From the NCBI GenBank assembly GCA_016282705.1, contig JAEELO010000106.1:1-42735 (forward strand): 42,735 nt of DNA, written 5' to 3'. Shown in pieces: positions 29,578 through 38,003 of this stretch. Both the position numbers and the translations under genes were made by a program. Numbering within the stretch: the first letter of the stretch is position 1; each line of letters starts with the position of its first letter. The notes below the pieces were generated by a model, which was not told where the DNA came from, searched no databases, and was given only the letters and a program-made list of their open reading frames with translations. The stretch is from Candidatus Gastranaerophilales bacterium. Its GTDB lineage: Bacteria; Cyanobacteriota; Vampirovibrionia; Gastranaerophilales; Gastranaerophilaceae.

Positions 29578-31356
29578 ATGTTAACAACAACATCAATGAA
29601 AACGCATGGCTGCGGAGAGGTTACAAAACAAGAACTCGGAAAAGAAATAACAATTGCAGGATGGGTTTCTGCAGTAAGAGACTTAGGCGGAATTATCTTT
29701 GTTGAAGTAAGAGATAAATCAGGATTATTTCAATTGGTTTCTGACCCTCAGAAAAATCCCGAAGTATACGGAGTATTCCAAAAATTAAGAGATGAATTCG
29801 TTATAAAAGCTACAGGTATAGTTTCAGAAAGACCTCTTGAAACATATAACGAAAAACTCCCTACAGGTGATATTGAAGTATATCCTAAAGCTATAGAAAT
29901 TCTTTCAACATCAGCAGTTCTTCCGTTCCCGTTAAATGCTGATGATGTTAGTGAAGATATAAGATTAAAATATCGTTATTTGGATTTAAGACAGGAAAAA
30001 GTTTTAAACTGTTTAAAACTCAGACACGAAATTGTTAAAACAATGCGTAATTATTTAAACAGTCAAAACTTCTTGGAAGTTGAAACACCGATATTAATTA
30101 AAACAACACCTGAAGGTGCAAGAGATTACCTTGTACCAAGTCGTGTTCAACCCGGTAAATTCTATGCGCTTCCGCAATCACCTCAAATATTCAAACAATT
30201 ATTAATGGTTGGCGGAATTGAAAGATATTACCAAATCGCAAAATGCTTCCGTGATGAAGATTTAAGAGCTGACAGACAGCCCGAATTTACTCAGGTGGAT
30301 ATGGAAATGTCTTTTGTAACACAAGAAGACATTATGAAAATGGTTGAAGGCTTATTAAAAGAAGTATTCAGACTTGTTGGTTATGAAACACCCGATAAAC
30401 TTCCCGTTATGACATATCAAGAAGCTATGGATAAATACGGAAGCGACAGACCGGACGTTCGTTTCGGCTTAGAATTGTTCGATATCGGCGATATATTAAT
30501 GGAATCTAACTTTGAAATTATTAAAGATACTTTAAAAGCAGGCGGAATTGTAAGAGCAATCAAAATTCCGGGAATTGCAAACTACTCAAGAAAAGAAATT
30601 GATGATTTAACTAAACTTGCTATTTCCTTCGGTGCAAAAGCTCTTGCAAACATTATGTATATGGAAGACGGAACGGCGAAATCACCTGTTCTTAAGTTTT
30701 TAACAGAAGAACAAGCAGAACAAATTAAGCAAAGAGCAAATGCTCAAGCAGGTGATGTCGTATTCTTCGTTGCGGATAAACCAAAAGTTACATATGATGT
30801 TATGGGAAGATTCAGACTATACTTCGGTGAAAAATTAGGTTTAATAGACCCTGATGCACATGCCCTCCTTTGGGTAGTTGACTTCCCGATGTTTGAATTC
30901 TCTGAAGAAGATAACAGATACGTTTCGGTTCACCATCCGTTTACAATGCCAAATCTTGAAGACATTGATAAAATGGAAACAGACCCTGCTCATTGCCGTT
31001 CAATAGCATACGATATTGTATATAACGGTAATGAATTAGGCGGCGGCAGCGTAAGAATTCACGACGGCGAAATCCAAAAAAGAGTATTCAAAGCATTAGG
31101 TTTATCTGATGAAGAAACTCAAGAAAAATTCGGATTTATGATTAATGCATTTAAGTACGGAACACCTCCTCATGCGGGTTTAGCTTTAGGCTTAGACAGA
31201 GTTGTTGCTCTTCTTGCCAAAACAAATTCCATAAGAGATGTAATAGCATTTCCTAAAAATTCAAATGCTAAATGCTTAATGACGGATGCTCCGGCAATGG
31301 CTACGGAAGACCAATTAAGAGAACTTCATTTAAGATTAACAACAAAAGTTAATTAA
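29578..31356 (+). CDS. aspS: Aspartyl-tRNA synthetase
   Basis: A 592-residue class II synthetase, the usual size of the bacterial type. An N-terminal OB anticodon-binding domain (about 1-110) is followed by the catalytic core. Motif 2 is FRDEDLRADRQPEFTQVDME (about 222-241), a GAD insertion runs from about 290 to 420, and motif 3 is GLALGLDRVVALL near 540. It charges tRNA-Asp; whether it also charges tRNA-Asn, as in lineages using transamidation, cannot be decided from this reading. AGGAAAT precedes the ATG. A 16-bp hairpin separates it from dnaA. Confidence 0.96.
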   Translation: MLTTTSMKTHGCGEVTKQELGKEITIAGWVSAVRDLGGIIFVEVRDKSGLFQLVSDPQKNPEVYGVFQKLRDEFVIKATGIVSERPLETYNEKLPTGDIEVYPKAIEILSTSAVLPFPLNADDVSEDIRLKYRYLDLRQEKVLNCLKLRHEIVKTMRNYLNSQNFLEVETPILIKTTPEGARDYLVPSRVQPGKFYALPQSPQIFKQLLMVGGIERYYQIAKCFRDEDLRADRQPEFTQVDMEMSFVTQEDIMKMVEGLLKEVFRLVGYETPDKLPVMTYQEAMDKYGSDRPDVRFGLELFDIGDILMESNFEIIKDTLKAGGIVRAIKIPGIANYSRKEIDDLTKLAISFGAKALANIMYMEDGTAKSPVLKFLTEEQAEQIKQRANAQAGDVVFFVADKPKVTYDVMGRFRLYFGEKLGLIDPDAHALLWVVDFPMFEFSEEDNRYVSVHHPFTMPNLEDIDKMETDPAHCRSIAYDIVYNGNELGGGSVRIHDGEIQKRVFKALGLSDEETQEKFGFMINAFKYGTPPHAGLALGLDRVVALLAKTNSIRDVIAFPKNSNAKCLMTDAPAMATEDQLRELHLRLTTKVN

Positions 31357-31367
31357 TTTTAATAAAT

Positions 31368-31405
31368 AATATATTATAGAGCAGTCATGCTCTATAATAT
31401 ATTTT
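31368..31405 (+). terminator. Long hairpin between aspS and dnaA
   Basis: A perfect 16-bp stem, AATATATTATAGAGCA paired to its complement at 31388-31403, with a 4-nt loop GTCA. Part of the distal arm is T-rich and TTTTAT follows, so it probably terminates aspS; the perfect symmetry could also serve a binding protein ahead of dnaA. Confidence 0.65.
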
Positions 31406-31438
31406 ATAAATTTGCTTTTTAGCAAACAGGGAAGGTAA

Positions 31439-32845
31439 ATGGAAGACATTAGAGAAATTTGGGATAATGTCCTTAATATATTAAAGGACAAGATGGTTGC
31501 AACAACATATGAAACATGGGTATTACCACTAGTTCCTCATTCATTGGAGGATAATTGTTTTTGTGCATTAACAGGGCAAAATCTTGCCGTACAAATTCTG
31601 CAAAAAAGCAATAAAGATATTTCAAAAGCTATCTCCGAAGTATGCGGAAGAGAAATATTTTTTAATATTGTATATGATGAAAATCTGCATAAACAAATTG
31701 AAAAAGAAAAGAAAAAAGCCAAAAAAGAAGAAGAAAAAGAATTTATAAAAAATCTTGAAAACAGAATATTGCCTTCAAAATATGACGGATTAAAACAGAT
31801 GCAATCTTCCTGTAATCTGAATTTAAAATACAAGTTTGATAATTTTGTTGTAGGTTCCGGTAATAAATTTGCATATGCCGTATCGGTTGCGGTTGCGAAA
31901 GACCCCGGTAAGCAATATAATCCTTTATTCATATACGGAGGTTCGGGACTTGGGAAAACACATTTATTGCAGGCAATTGGGCATGATATTTTATTTAATA
32001 AGCCTAAACTAAAGGTTAAATATTTTAAAGCGGAAGAATTTATAAATGATTTAGTTAACTCTCTTGCAAAAGGAATGGATAAAGCTAACGATAAAAATAA
32101 AAAAATGAATGATTTCAGAAATAAATACAGAAATGCTGATGTATTATTAATTGATGATATTCAGCTTATTGAAGGTAAGCCGAGAACAGAAGAAGAATTG
32201 TATAATACTTTTGACAGCCTTCATAATGCAGGAAAACAAATTGTATTCACTTCTGACAGATCTCCGGATAAATTTGAAAATTCCCCCGAACGCTTAAAAA
32301 CTCGTTTTAAAATGGGACTGCTGGCTGATATCCAAGTGCCTGATTTAGAAACAAGAATGGCAATTTTAACAAAATTAGCTGCGGACAGAAATATTAAAAT
32401 TCCGGCTAATGTTATTGAATTTCTTGCAACTGTCTATAACAAAAATATAAGAGAATTAGAAGGTGCGTTTAATACGATAAGTGCATATGCATCAATAAAT
32501 GATATACAAATTACTGTTGACTCCGTAAAAAAGATTATAGGATATAAAGAAAATAAAAAGACTATAACAATTGACGGAATAATTGATATCGTAGGAAGTT
32601 ATTATAATGTATCGGCAGATGATATAAAAAGCACAAACAGAATAGCTAAAACAGCATATGCCAGACAAATATCAATATACCTTGCAAAAGAAATGACCGG
32701 AGAAAGCTTCCCTGCAGTGGGTGATGCTTTTAACAGAAAACATACAACGATTATGTATTCACATCAAAAGGTTAAAACTGATATTGCAACTGATAGAAAT
32801 CTTGCAAGCGATATAGAAGAGTTAATTAATATCATCAACGGTTAA
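31439..32845 (+). CDS. dnaA: Chromosomal replication initiator protein DnaA
   Basis: A 468-residue initiator. Domain I is at about 1-80 (IWDNVLNILKDKMVATTYETW). A short Lys/Glu-rich domain II (about 84-105) precedes the AAA+ domain III with Walker A GGSGLGKTH (167-175) and Walker B LLIDDIQ (236-242). Domain IV (about 375-468) holds the DnaA-box-binding helix-turn-helix, with STNRIAKTAYARQISIYLAK and FNRKHTTIMYSH in place of the common GGRDHTTV form. GGAAGG precedes the ATG. The stop codon overlaps the convergent membrane protein gene by 3 nt. No cluster of DnaA boxes is visible beside the gene, so oriC is probably elsewhere. Confidence 0.95.
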   Translation: MEDIREIWDNVLNILKDKMVATTYETWVLPLVPHSLEDNCFCALTGQNLAVQILQKSNKDISKAISEVCGREIFFNIVYDENLHKQIEKEKKKAKKEEEKEFIKNLENRILPSKYDGLKQMQSSCNLNLKYKFDNFVVGSGNKFAYAVSVAVAKDPGKQYNPLFIYGGSGLGKTHLLQAIGHDILFNKPKLKVKYFKAEEFINDLVNSLAKGMDKANDKNKKMNDFRNKYRNADVLLIDDIQLIEGKPRTEEELYNTFDSLHNAGKQIVFTSDRSPDKFENSPERLKTRFKMGLLADIQVPDLETRMAILTKLAADRNIKIPANVIEFLATVYNKNIRELEGAFNTISAYASINDIQITVDSVKKIIGYKENKKTITIDGIIDIVGSYYNVSADDIKSTNRIAKTAYARQISIYLAKEMTGESFPAVGDAFNRKHTTIMYSHQKVKTDIATDRNLASDIEELINIING

Positions 32846-34407
32846 TTTCCCCATCCAAGTAAGTAACCCATTTCATTTTTATGTATTCTATGTTTTAATA
32901 ATTTATTAAAATTTAATTCTTTTAATTCGTTTTCATCAAATATTGTTTCATCAATTTTTGCATTTTCATCATAAATAATTGCCTTTTTACTATTTAATTC
33001 AGGATAATGCAAATATTTTAAATTAAATAGTCTCCATTCAGAATATATGGAGTCTAATACTAACATATCAGGTATGTTTTTGATTGGTATTGTTATATAG
33101 TCAGAATCTTGTATTAATGCATACTTCTCTATTATATATGCATATGTTCTGTCGTTCTTTTGATATGTACGCCAATCTGATATTTCATCATAATAATCTA
33201 TAATTAAAGGTTTAAAAAATATACATAATACAACTATACCCAATATTGTCTTGTTTATAATATTTTTTTTCTCATCGTATATAAATAATTTATCTGTATA
33301 AAAACCTGCAATTAAAATTAAAAGATAAAGGAACATTACTCTATACATACAAATCCATTTATGTTCTATTATCCAAAAATTGCGCGATTCAAAATTATAA
33401 TATCCAAATATAAAAGTAGATAAATATAAAAATATAATTGAAAATACACATGTTAATATAAATAATATAATTGATTTTTTTGAACTAATATTTTTATTCA
33501 CCGCTATAGTGATAATTAGAATAAATATAGGAATTAACAGTAATAGAGAAGGAATAATAAAATCTTTTAAATATGATTTCGCAAAATTCAATATTTCAGC
33601 ATAAAAATATTCATTAAAATGCAACATATTTCCATAGTTAATACTGCTATCATTAGGATGAGCGTAATATATTAATAAAGAAAGAATATATATACCGTAT
33701 ACTAATAATATTTTTAAGTTAGTTTGTTTATTAAATTGTTTATAATTAATCAAAAATGTTATATATAAAACCGTTAAAGTAAAAAATATAGGTGCATTTA
33801 CAATTTCAATGCTTAACCCTGCTAAAAAAGTAAATAACAATATCAATATGTAATTTTTTTTGTTTGGAAACTTTTTGTTAACTATATGATATCCAATTAA
33901 ATTAAATAAAATTATGTAATAAAATAAGCTGCAAGAATATTCCCAAAATATAGTATTCTGAGTGGCCGCAAAAAATGAATGAATTCCGTAGAAGAAATAT
34001 GTTTGATTAAACATAACTAAAAAAGATAATATATATACAACTAAAAATGCAATATTCTCAAAATCAAATTTTAAAATTTCATTTTCTTTTTTAGAAAAAA
34101 TGAAAAACGAATTGGCAAATACCAAACAAAATAAAATAATAACGATTGCTTTTATAGGTACAATTACAATGGTTTGAAAATTATTAGGATGAATATTAAA
34201 AATATAAGGTAAATGTTCGGTAAAAGTACTGTTTATAAAAGTCGCAATGTAACGTCCGTGTTCCGGATTAAAAAAGGTTCTTCCGTATCCGTATATTAAA
34301 TCATGACCGACTATATTATTATAGTGAAAACAATACAGTACAAGCAAAAAAGACAATAATAATATTAAAAAGAAAAAACTTCTTATAAATATTGCTTGCT
34401 TTTGCAT
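32842..34407 (-). CDS. Polytopic membrane protein, GT-C/GtrII-like, paralogue A
   Basis: A 521-residue integral membrane protein with about ten hydrophobic helices and a soluble C-terminal tail (about 420-521). After the first helix comes the loop GHDLIYGYGRTFFNPEHGRY, whose acidic residues and position recall the first extracytoplasmic loop of lipid-linked-sugar GT-C glycosyltransferases and GtrII/DUF6056-type proteins. The tail ends HRIHKNEMGYLLGWGN. The protein at 34599 is a full-length paralogue. A glycosyltransferase role in surface polysaccharide or lipid modification is plausible but inferred. Its stop codon overlaps that of dnaA. The promoter region holds a 15-bp palindrome also found before the paralogue. 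Confidence 0.75.
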   Translation of the reverse strand: MQKQAIFIRSFFFLILLLSFLLVLYCFHYNNIVGHDLIYGYGRTFFNPEHGRYIATFINSTFTEHLPYIFNIHPNNFQTIVIVPIKAIVIILFCLVFANSFFIFSKKENEILKFDFENIAFLVVYILSFLVMFNQTYFFYGIHSFFAATQNTIFWEYSCSLFYYIILFNLIGYHIVNKKFPNKKNYILILLFTFLAGLSIEIVNAPIFFTLTVLYITFLINYKQFNKQTNLKILLVYGIYILSLLIYYAHPNDSSINYGNMLHFNEYFYAEILNFAKSYLKDFIIPSLLLLIPIFILIITIAVNKNISSKKSIILFILTCVFSIIFLYLSTFIFGYYNFESRNFWIIEHKWICMYRVMFLYLLILIAGFYTDKLFIYDEKKNIINKTILGIVVLCIFFKPLIIDYYDEISDWRTYQKNDRTYAYIIEKYALIQDSDYITIPIKNIPDMLVLDSIYSEWRLFNLKYLHYPELNSKKAIIYDENAKIDETIFDENELKELNFNKLLKHRIHKNEMGYLLGWGN

Positions 34408-34436
34408 ATCTTTATCCTGTTTGTCTTCTCAAATAT

Positions 34437-34451
34437 AATTATACTATAATT
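34437..34451. promoter_or_regulatory. Palindromic -10 region before paralogue A
   Basis: AATTATACTATAATT is a 15-bp palindrome that offers TATAAT on both strands. It lies 30-44 nt upstream of the paralogue A start. The identical word is at 36202-36216. Confidence 0.5.
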
Positions 34452-34507
34452 ATTATGATAAGCGGGGTAAATATTGTTGAATAAACAAAAAATGCCCAGA
34501 CTTGCAT

Positions 34508-34529
34508 AAATCTTTGAATTCAAAGATTT
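34508..34529. repeat. Perfect 22-bp palindrome in the gap between the paralogues
   Basis: AAATCTTTGAA followed directly by its reverse complement TTCAAAGATTT. It abuts the dnaA-like remnant. It lacks a flanking T run on either strand, so it is not a standard terminator. Confidence 0.6.
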
Positions 34530-34530
34530 C

Positions 34531-34572
34531 TCAAACGATATAAAAGGGTTAATTAATATTATCAACGATTAA
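34531..34572 (+). pseudogene. Remnant copy of the dnaA 3' end
   Basis: TCA AAC GAT ... GAT TAA reads S-N-D-I-K-G-L-I-N-I-I-N-D-stop, against S-D-I-E-E-L-I-N-I-I-N-G-stop at the end of dnaA (32807-32845). From AACGATATA (34534) to the stop the two DNA copies differ by a handful of substitutions, all transitions. No other part of dnaA is present. It stands in the same place relative to paralogue B as the dnaA end does to paralogue A. Confidence 0.75.
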
Positions 34573-34598
34573 TTATTTTTATTTGCCGGATGACTAAT

Positions 34599-36170
34599 TT
34601 AATTGGATAGTGCTTTATGCAGCAACCAATCATATTCATTTTTATGAATTCGATGCTTTAATAAACTTTGAAATTTGGGATTTTTTAGTTCTTGTTCAGA
34701 AAATAAATTTTGATCGATAACATAATTTTCATCATAAACCATATTCTTTTTATTTGATAATTCCGGATAATGTAAATATTTAATATTTGATAAAAAATAT
34801 AAATTATCGGCTTCTAATAAATTGTCATATTTTATAGGTACTATTATATTTTCTTCTTTTGGATTTTGGTTAATAGCAATTTTTTCTATCATATATGATG
34901 TTCTTCTTGCATCTTTTCTTTCCGCTATCCATTCAGTAACATTTTCATAATAATTACCTATTACTGAGTTAAAAAATATAATTAAAAATATCGTACATAA
35001 TATGACTTTTGCTATATCTTGCCATTTGTTATTTTTATATAGAACTGAAACAATAAAAACATAGATACTGTTTAATAAAAGAAACAACAATATTATTTTT
35101 AACATATATAACCATTTTTGATATGAACACCAATAGCAAGTATCTGTACCAATACAGAAAATGGAATAACCTAATACAAAAACAGATAAATAACACAAAA
35201 GGAATGAAAATATTGTAATTAAAATAAAAATTGAATAAAAACACAAGTTTTTATTTTTTATAAAAAACAAACTGCTTATAGAAAAGAATATAGCCGGAAA
35301 AATAAGCCATTGCATCTCTTTTATAATATTTAATTTATATTCAAGTAAAAAATTATGAAATTCAGAATGCAAATAATTTATAAATCCGCCATCCCCATAT
35401 ATTGGTGAAGAATCATTAGAGTTACAATAATATAGTATAATTGCTAATATATAAATGAAATATACTGATAAAAATTTTAAATTTGTAATTTTATCAAATT
35501 TTTTATAGTTTATTAATAATAATATATATAATAAAGTTATTGGAATTAATAAAGGTGCATTTATTATTTCAAGACTTAACCCTGTTAAAAATGTAAAAAA
35601 CAAAATTAATATATAATTTTTTAGACAAGGTACCTTTTGATTTACTATATAGTATATTAATAAATTAAATAAAATAACAAAATAAAATAAGCTAAATGGA
35701 TACTCCCAAAAAGCGGTACTGTCTAATGTCGCGAAAAAAGAATTAGTATAACTAAAAAAATAATTATTATTGAATATTACAAAAAAAGAGAAAATGAACA
35801 GAATTAAATATGCAAAATTACTAAATTCAAATTTAAATATTTCATTTTCTTTTCTGTTTAGTAAAAAAAGCGAATTAGAAAATAATAATGCAAATAATAT
35901 TACCAGAAAAGCTTTTATCGGAGAAACAACCATTGGTATAAAATCATTTGGATGAATATTGAGTAAATACGGTAAATATTCAGAAAAAACACAGTTTATA
36001 AAAGTAGCAATATAACGTCCGTGTTCAGGATAAATAAAAGTTCTTCCGTAACCGAATATAAAATCATGACCGGTTAGTATGTTAAAACTCAATGTATAAT
36101 ACGTAAATATATATAATAAAATAATAATAAGAAAAAATAAACTTCTAATATATATTGCGGCCTTTGGCAT
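34599..36170 (-). CDS. Polytopic membrane protein, GT-C/GtrII-like, paralogue B
   Basis: A 523-residue membrane protein with the same plan as the 32842 gene: about ten or eleven helices, the loop GHDFIFGYGRTFIYPEHGRY after helix one, an FWEYPFSLFYFVILFNL helix, FLTGLSLEIINAP and a soluble tail ending HRIHKNEYDWLLHKALSN. The two are similar along their whole length, so this is a tandem duplication that has since diverged. Function is inferred, as for paralogue A, to be a lipid-linked sugar transferase or related envelope enzyme. It is transcribed from a palindromic promoter shared with the divergent small membrane protein gene. Confidence 0.75.
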   Translation of the reverse strand: MPKAAIYIRSLFFLIIILLYIFTYYTLSFNILTGHDFIFGYGRTFIYPEHGRYIATFINCVFSEYLPYLLNIHPNDFIPMVVSPIKAFLVILFALLFSNSLFLLNRKENEIFKFEFSNFAYLILFIFSFFVIFNNNYFFSYTNSFFATLDSTAFWEYPFSLFYFVILFNLLIYYIVNQKVPCLKNYILILFFTFLTGLSLEIINAPLLIPITLLYILLLINYKKFDKITNLKFLSVYFIYILAIILYYCNSNDSSPIYGDGGFINYLHSEFHNFLLEYKLNIIKEMQWLIFPAIFFSISSLFFIKNKNLCFYSIFILITIFSFLLCYLSVFVLGYSIFCIGTDTCYWCSYQKWLYMLKIILLFLLLNSIYVFIVSVLYKNNKWQDIAKVILCTIFLIIFFNSVIGNYYENVTEWIAERKDARRTSYMIEKIAINQNPKEENIIVPIKYDNLLEADNLYFLSNIKYLHYPELSNKKNMVYDENYVIDQNLFSEQELKNPKFQSLLKHRIHKNEYDWLLHKALSN

Positions 36171-36201
36171 ATTGAATTATCCAATTTGTAATATTATATA
36201 A

Positions 36202-36216
36202 AATTATACTATAATT
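36202..36216. promoter_or_regulatory. Symmetric -10 region serving paralogue B and the divergent operon
   Basis: AATTATACTATAATT gives TATAAT at 36210-36215 on the plus strand, with TTGTAA (36186-36191) 18 nt upstream. On the minus strand it gives TATAAT at 36208-36203, with a weak TTTGAT (36230-36225). One symmetric element could start both transcripts. Confidence 0.5.
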
Positions 36217-36241
36217 TATTTTAAATCAAATAGGATTATAT

Positions 36242-36574
36242 ATGACATATCTGGTTCCTTTAATTTTAACAATTATTATAGAACTTGCGGTTATTTTTTT
36301 ACTTGGATTTAGGATAAAAAAATTATTTTTACTTATTATTTTGGTGAATATTCTTACAAATCCTCTTTTAAATTTTTTAATAAACATATATTCCTTTGAT
36401 TTTTATCAGATATTAATACTGGAACTTGCCGTTGTTATAATAGAAGGATTTATTTTATCAATATTAATTAAAGAGAAATTGCCATTTTACAGACTATCTT
36501 TTATAATGAATGCAACATCATTCTTAATAGGATTATGGTTACCTTGGAATATGATTTGGACGGTTTTATTATGA
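36242..36574 (+). CDS. Small four-helix membrane protein, function unknown
   Basis: A 110-residue, almost wholly hydrophobic protein with about four transmembrane helices and short polar turns (FRIKK, IKEKL). The NILTNPLLNFLINI stretch in the second helix and a conserved-looking LELAVVIIEGF in the third are the most distinctive parts. I cannot assign a family. AGGA lies 6 nt before the ATG. Its stop overlaps the start of the next gene as ATGA, so translation is coupled, and it forms an operon with the exported repeat protein and the MFS transporter. Confidence 0.72.
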   Translation: MTYLVPLILTIIIELAVIFLLGFRIKKLFLLIILVNILTNPLLNFLINIYSFDFYQILILELAVVIIEGFILSILIKEKLPFYRLSFIMNATSFLIGLWLPWNMIWTVLL

Positions 36575-36981
36575 AAAGATTTTTAGTATTTTTCTTTGTT
36601 ATGTTTTCAATAAATATCTTAGCCGTAAAAGCCGATATTGTAAAAGAACCTGTGTGTATGAGCGGAGGACAGATAGTTTCTTGCCCTGATTTTGTCCCAA
36701 ATCAAAAAGTTGAAAATAAAAACAATAATGTAGAGCATTATTATGTGGCACCGGTTAAATATAATAAGCATCATAAACCAAAAATAAAAAGAAAAAGATA
36801 TAGATACGGTTTTATCCAGCCTGCATATGCCGATATTGTTCAACCTGCATATGCAGATATAGTTGATCCTGCATATGCGGATATTCAACAAAACAAAGTT
36901 TTATATTCGATTATTTTATTTGTTCTGATAGTGGCATCAATCTTCTTCGTAAAAGGCAGAAGGAATGAAAACAACAATTAA
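36571..36981 (+). CDS. Exported small protein with PAYADI repeats and a C-terminal membrane anchor
   Basis: A 136-residue protein from the ATG at 36571, which overlaps the upstream stop as ATGA; an earlier in-frame start at 36535 would add 12 residues ahead of the signal peptide and is unlikely. Residues 1-21 are a signal peptide (KRFLVFFFVMFSINILAVKA). A region with two cysteines (CMSGGQIVSC) and a basic stretch (HHKPKIKRKRYRYG) precede three tandem octads containing PAYADI (encoded by 36817-36888). A transmembrane helix (VLYSIILFVLIVASIFFV) and a basic end follow. The motif-helix-basic order resembles C-terminal sorting signals. Function unknown. It overlaps the next gene by 17 nt. Confidence 0.68.
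   Translation: MKRFLVFFFVMFSINILAVKADIVKEPVCMSGGQIVSCPDFVPNQKVENKNNNVEHYYVAPVKYNKHHKPKIKRKRYRYGFIQPAYADIVQPAYADIVDPAYADIQQNKVLYSIILFVLIVASIFFVKGRRNENNN
36817..36888 (+). repeat. Three tandem 24-bp repeats encoding xPAYADIx
   Basis: Units at 36817-36840, 36841-36864 and 36865-36888, differing mainly at third codon positions and at the ends, all with CCTGCATATGC at the core. Confidence 0.9.
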
Positions 36982-38002
36982 TAACGTCGTGATATACGGA
37001 ATTACACATGCTCTTATAGATGCTACTTGTGTGATAGCATTATATTCTACTATTATGTTAAACGGACTTTCTTACGATTTAGCATTTATAATTATTGTTT
37101 TTTATAACCTTATTGCATTTGGTACGCAGAGTTTTATCGGAAATATATTTGATAAAATAGAAAAACCGAGATTATGTGCGATAATAGGATGTATATTAAC
37201 TGCAATGTCGGTTATTTTTATATCTGTTCCTATAATCTCTGTTCTTTTGGCAAGTTTTGGGAATTCATTTTTCCATGTAGGTGGAGGGATTATATGTTTA
37301 AAATTGGGGAAAGGTAATTCTGCAATTCCCGGCATGTATGTTGCACCCGGAGCAATAGGGTTATTTGCAGGTTTGTTAATTGCAAAAGATAATTTGTTAT
37401 CTCCTTATATTTTTGCGGGATTACTTGCTATAATGACAATTTTAATATGTTTGAATACATATGAATGTCAAAATGTCGATTCCAAAATAAAGAAACCTAT
37501 TATATATAATAAATTTATATTAATAACTATTTTTCTGATATTGGCAATTGCAATTCGTTCTTTTATAGGTTTAAGTATAATTCTTTCATGGAAAGGCAAT
37601 ATTATTCTGGCAGGATTATTAACATTTGCGGTTGCAAGCGGTAAGTTCTTTGGCGGTATTATTGCTGATAAATTAGGCTGGTTAAAAGTTACCGTTATAG
37701 CATTATTAATATCTTCGCCATTGATTGCATTCGGAATAAATTCTCCGTTATTATTTATTTCGGGAATGTTTTTCTTTAATTTTACAATGCCTGTAACCTT
37801 AACGGCTATTTCAAATATGCTGCCGAAAAGAGAAGGCTATGTTTTCGGACTTACAACTCTTGCATTAATCATAGGTGCTTTCCCGACATTTTATAATCTC
37901 AAATTAGGCACAGAAAATGAATTATTAATATTCACAATAGTAATAATATCCGCAATCTTAATATTTTTCGGATTAAAAGAATATTCTAAAGCAGAAAACT
38001 GA
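36965..38002 (+). CDS. Major facilitator superfamily transporter
   Basis: A 345-residue polytopic protein with about ten to eleven helices, short for MFS (usually near 400), which suggests the loss of one helix pair. GNIFDKIEKPRLCAIIG near 58-74 matches the A-motif loop after helix two, and GGIIADKLGWLKVTV near 225-239 matches its C-terminal counterpart. FGNSFFHVGGGI in helix four is reminiscent of fosmidomycin-resistance-type carriers. Substrate unknown. The ATG lies 17 nt inside the end of the preceding gene, so it is coupled to it. The autotransporter converges with 1 nt between stops. Confidence 0.82.
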   Translation: MKTTINNVVIYGITHALIDATCVIALYSTIMLNGLSYDLAFIIIVFYNLIAFGTQSFIGNIFDKIEKPRLCAIIGCILTAMSVIFISVPIISVLLASFGNSFFHVGGGIICLKLGKGNSAIPGMYVAPGAIGLFAGLLIAKDNLLSPYIFAGLLAIMTILICLNTYECQNVDSKIKKPIIYNKFILITIFLILAIAIRSFIGLSIILSWKGNIILAGLLTFAVASGKFFGGIIADKLGWLKVTVIALLISSPLIAFGINSPLLFISGMFFFNFTMPVTLTAISNMLPKREGYVFGLTTLALIIGAFPTFYNLKLGTENELLIFTIVIISAILIFFGLKEYSKAEN

Positions 38003-38003
38003 T

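Noticed and set aside
31357-32845. Replication origin beside dnaA.
   Set aside because: No cluster of TTATNCACA-type boxes and no unwinding element with boxes was seen in either flank.
36535-36570. Upstream start for the PAYADI-repeat protein.
   Set aside because: It would put twelve acidic and polar residues before the signal peptide; the ATG overlapping the previous stop fits better.
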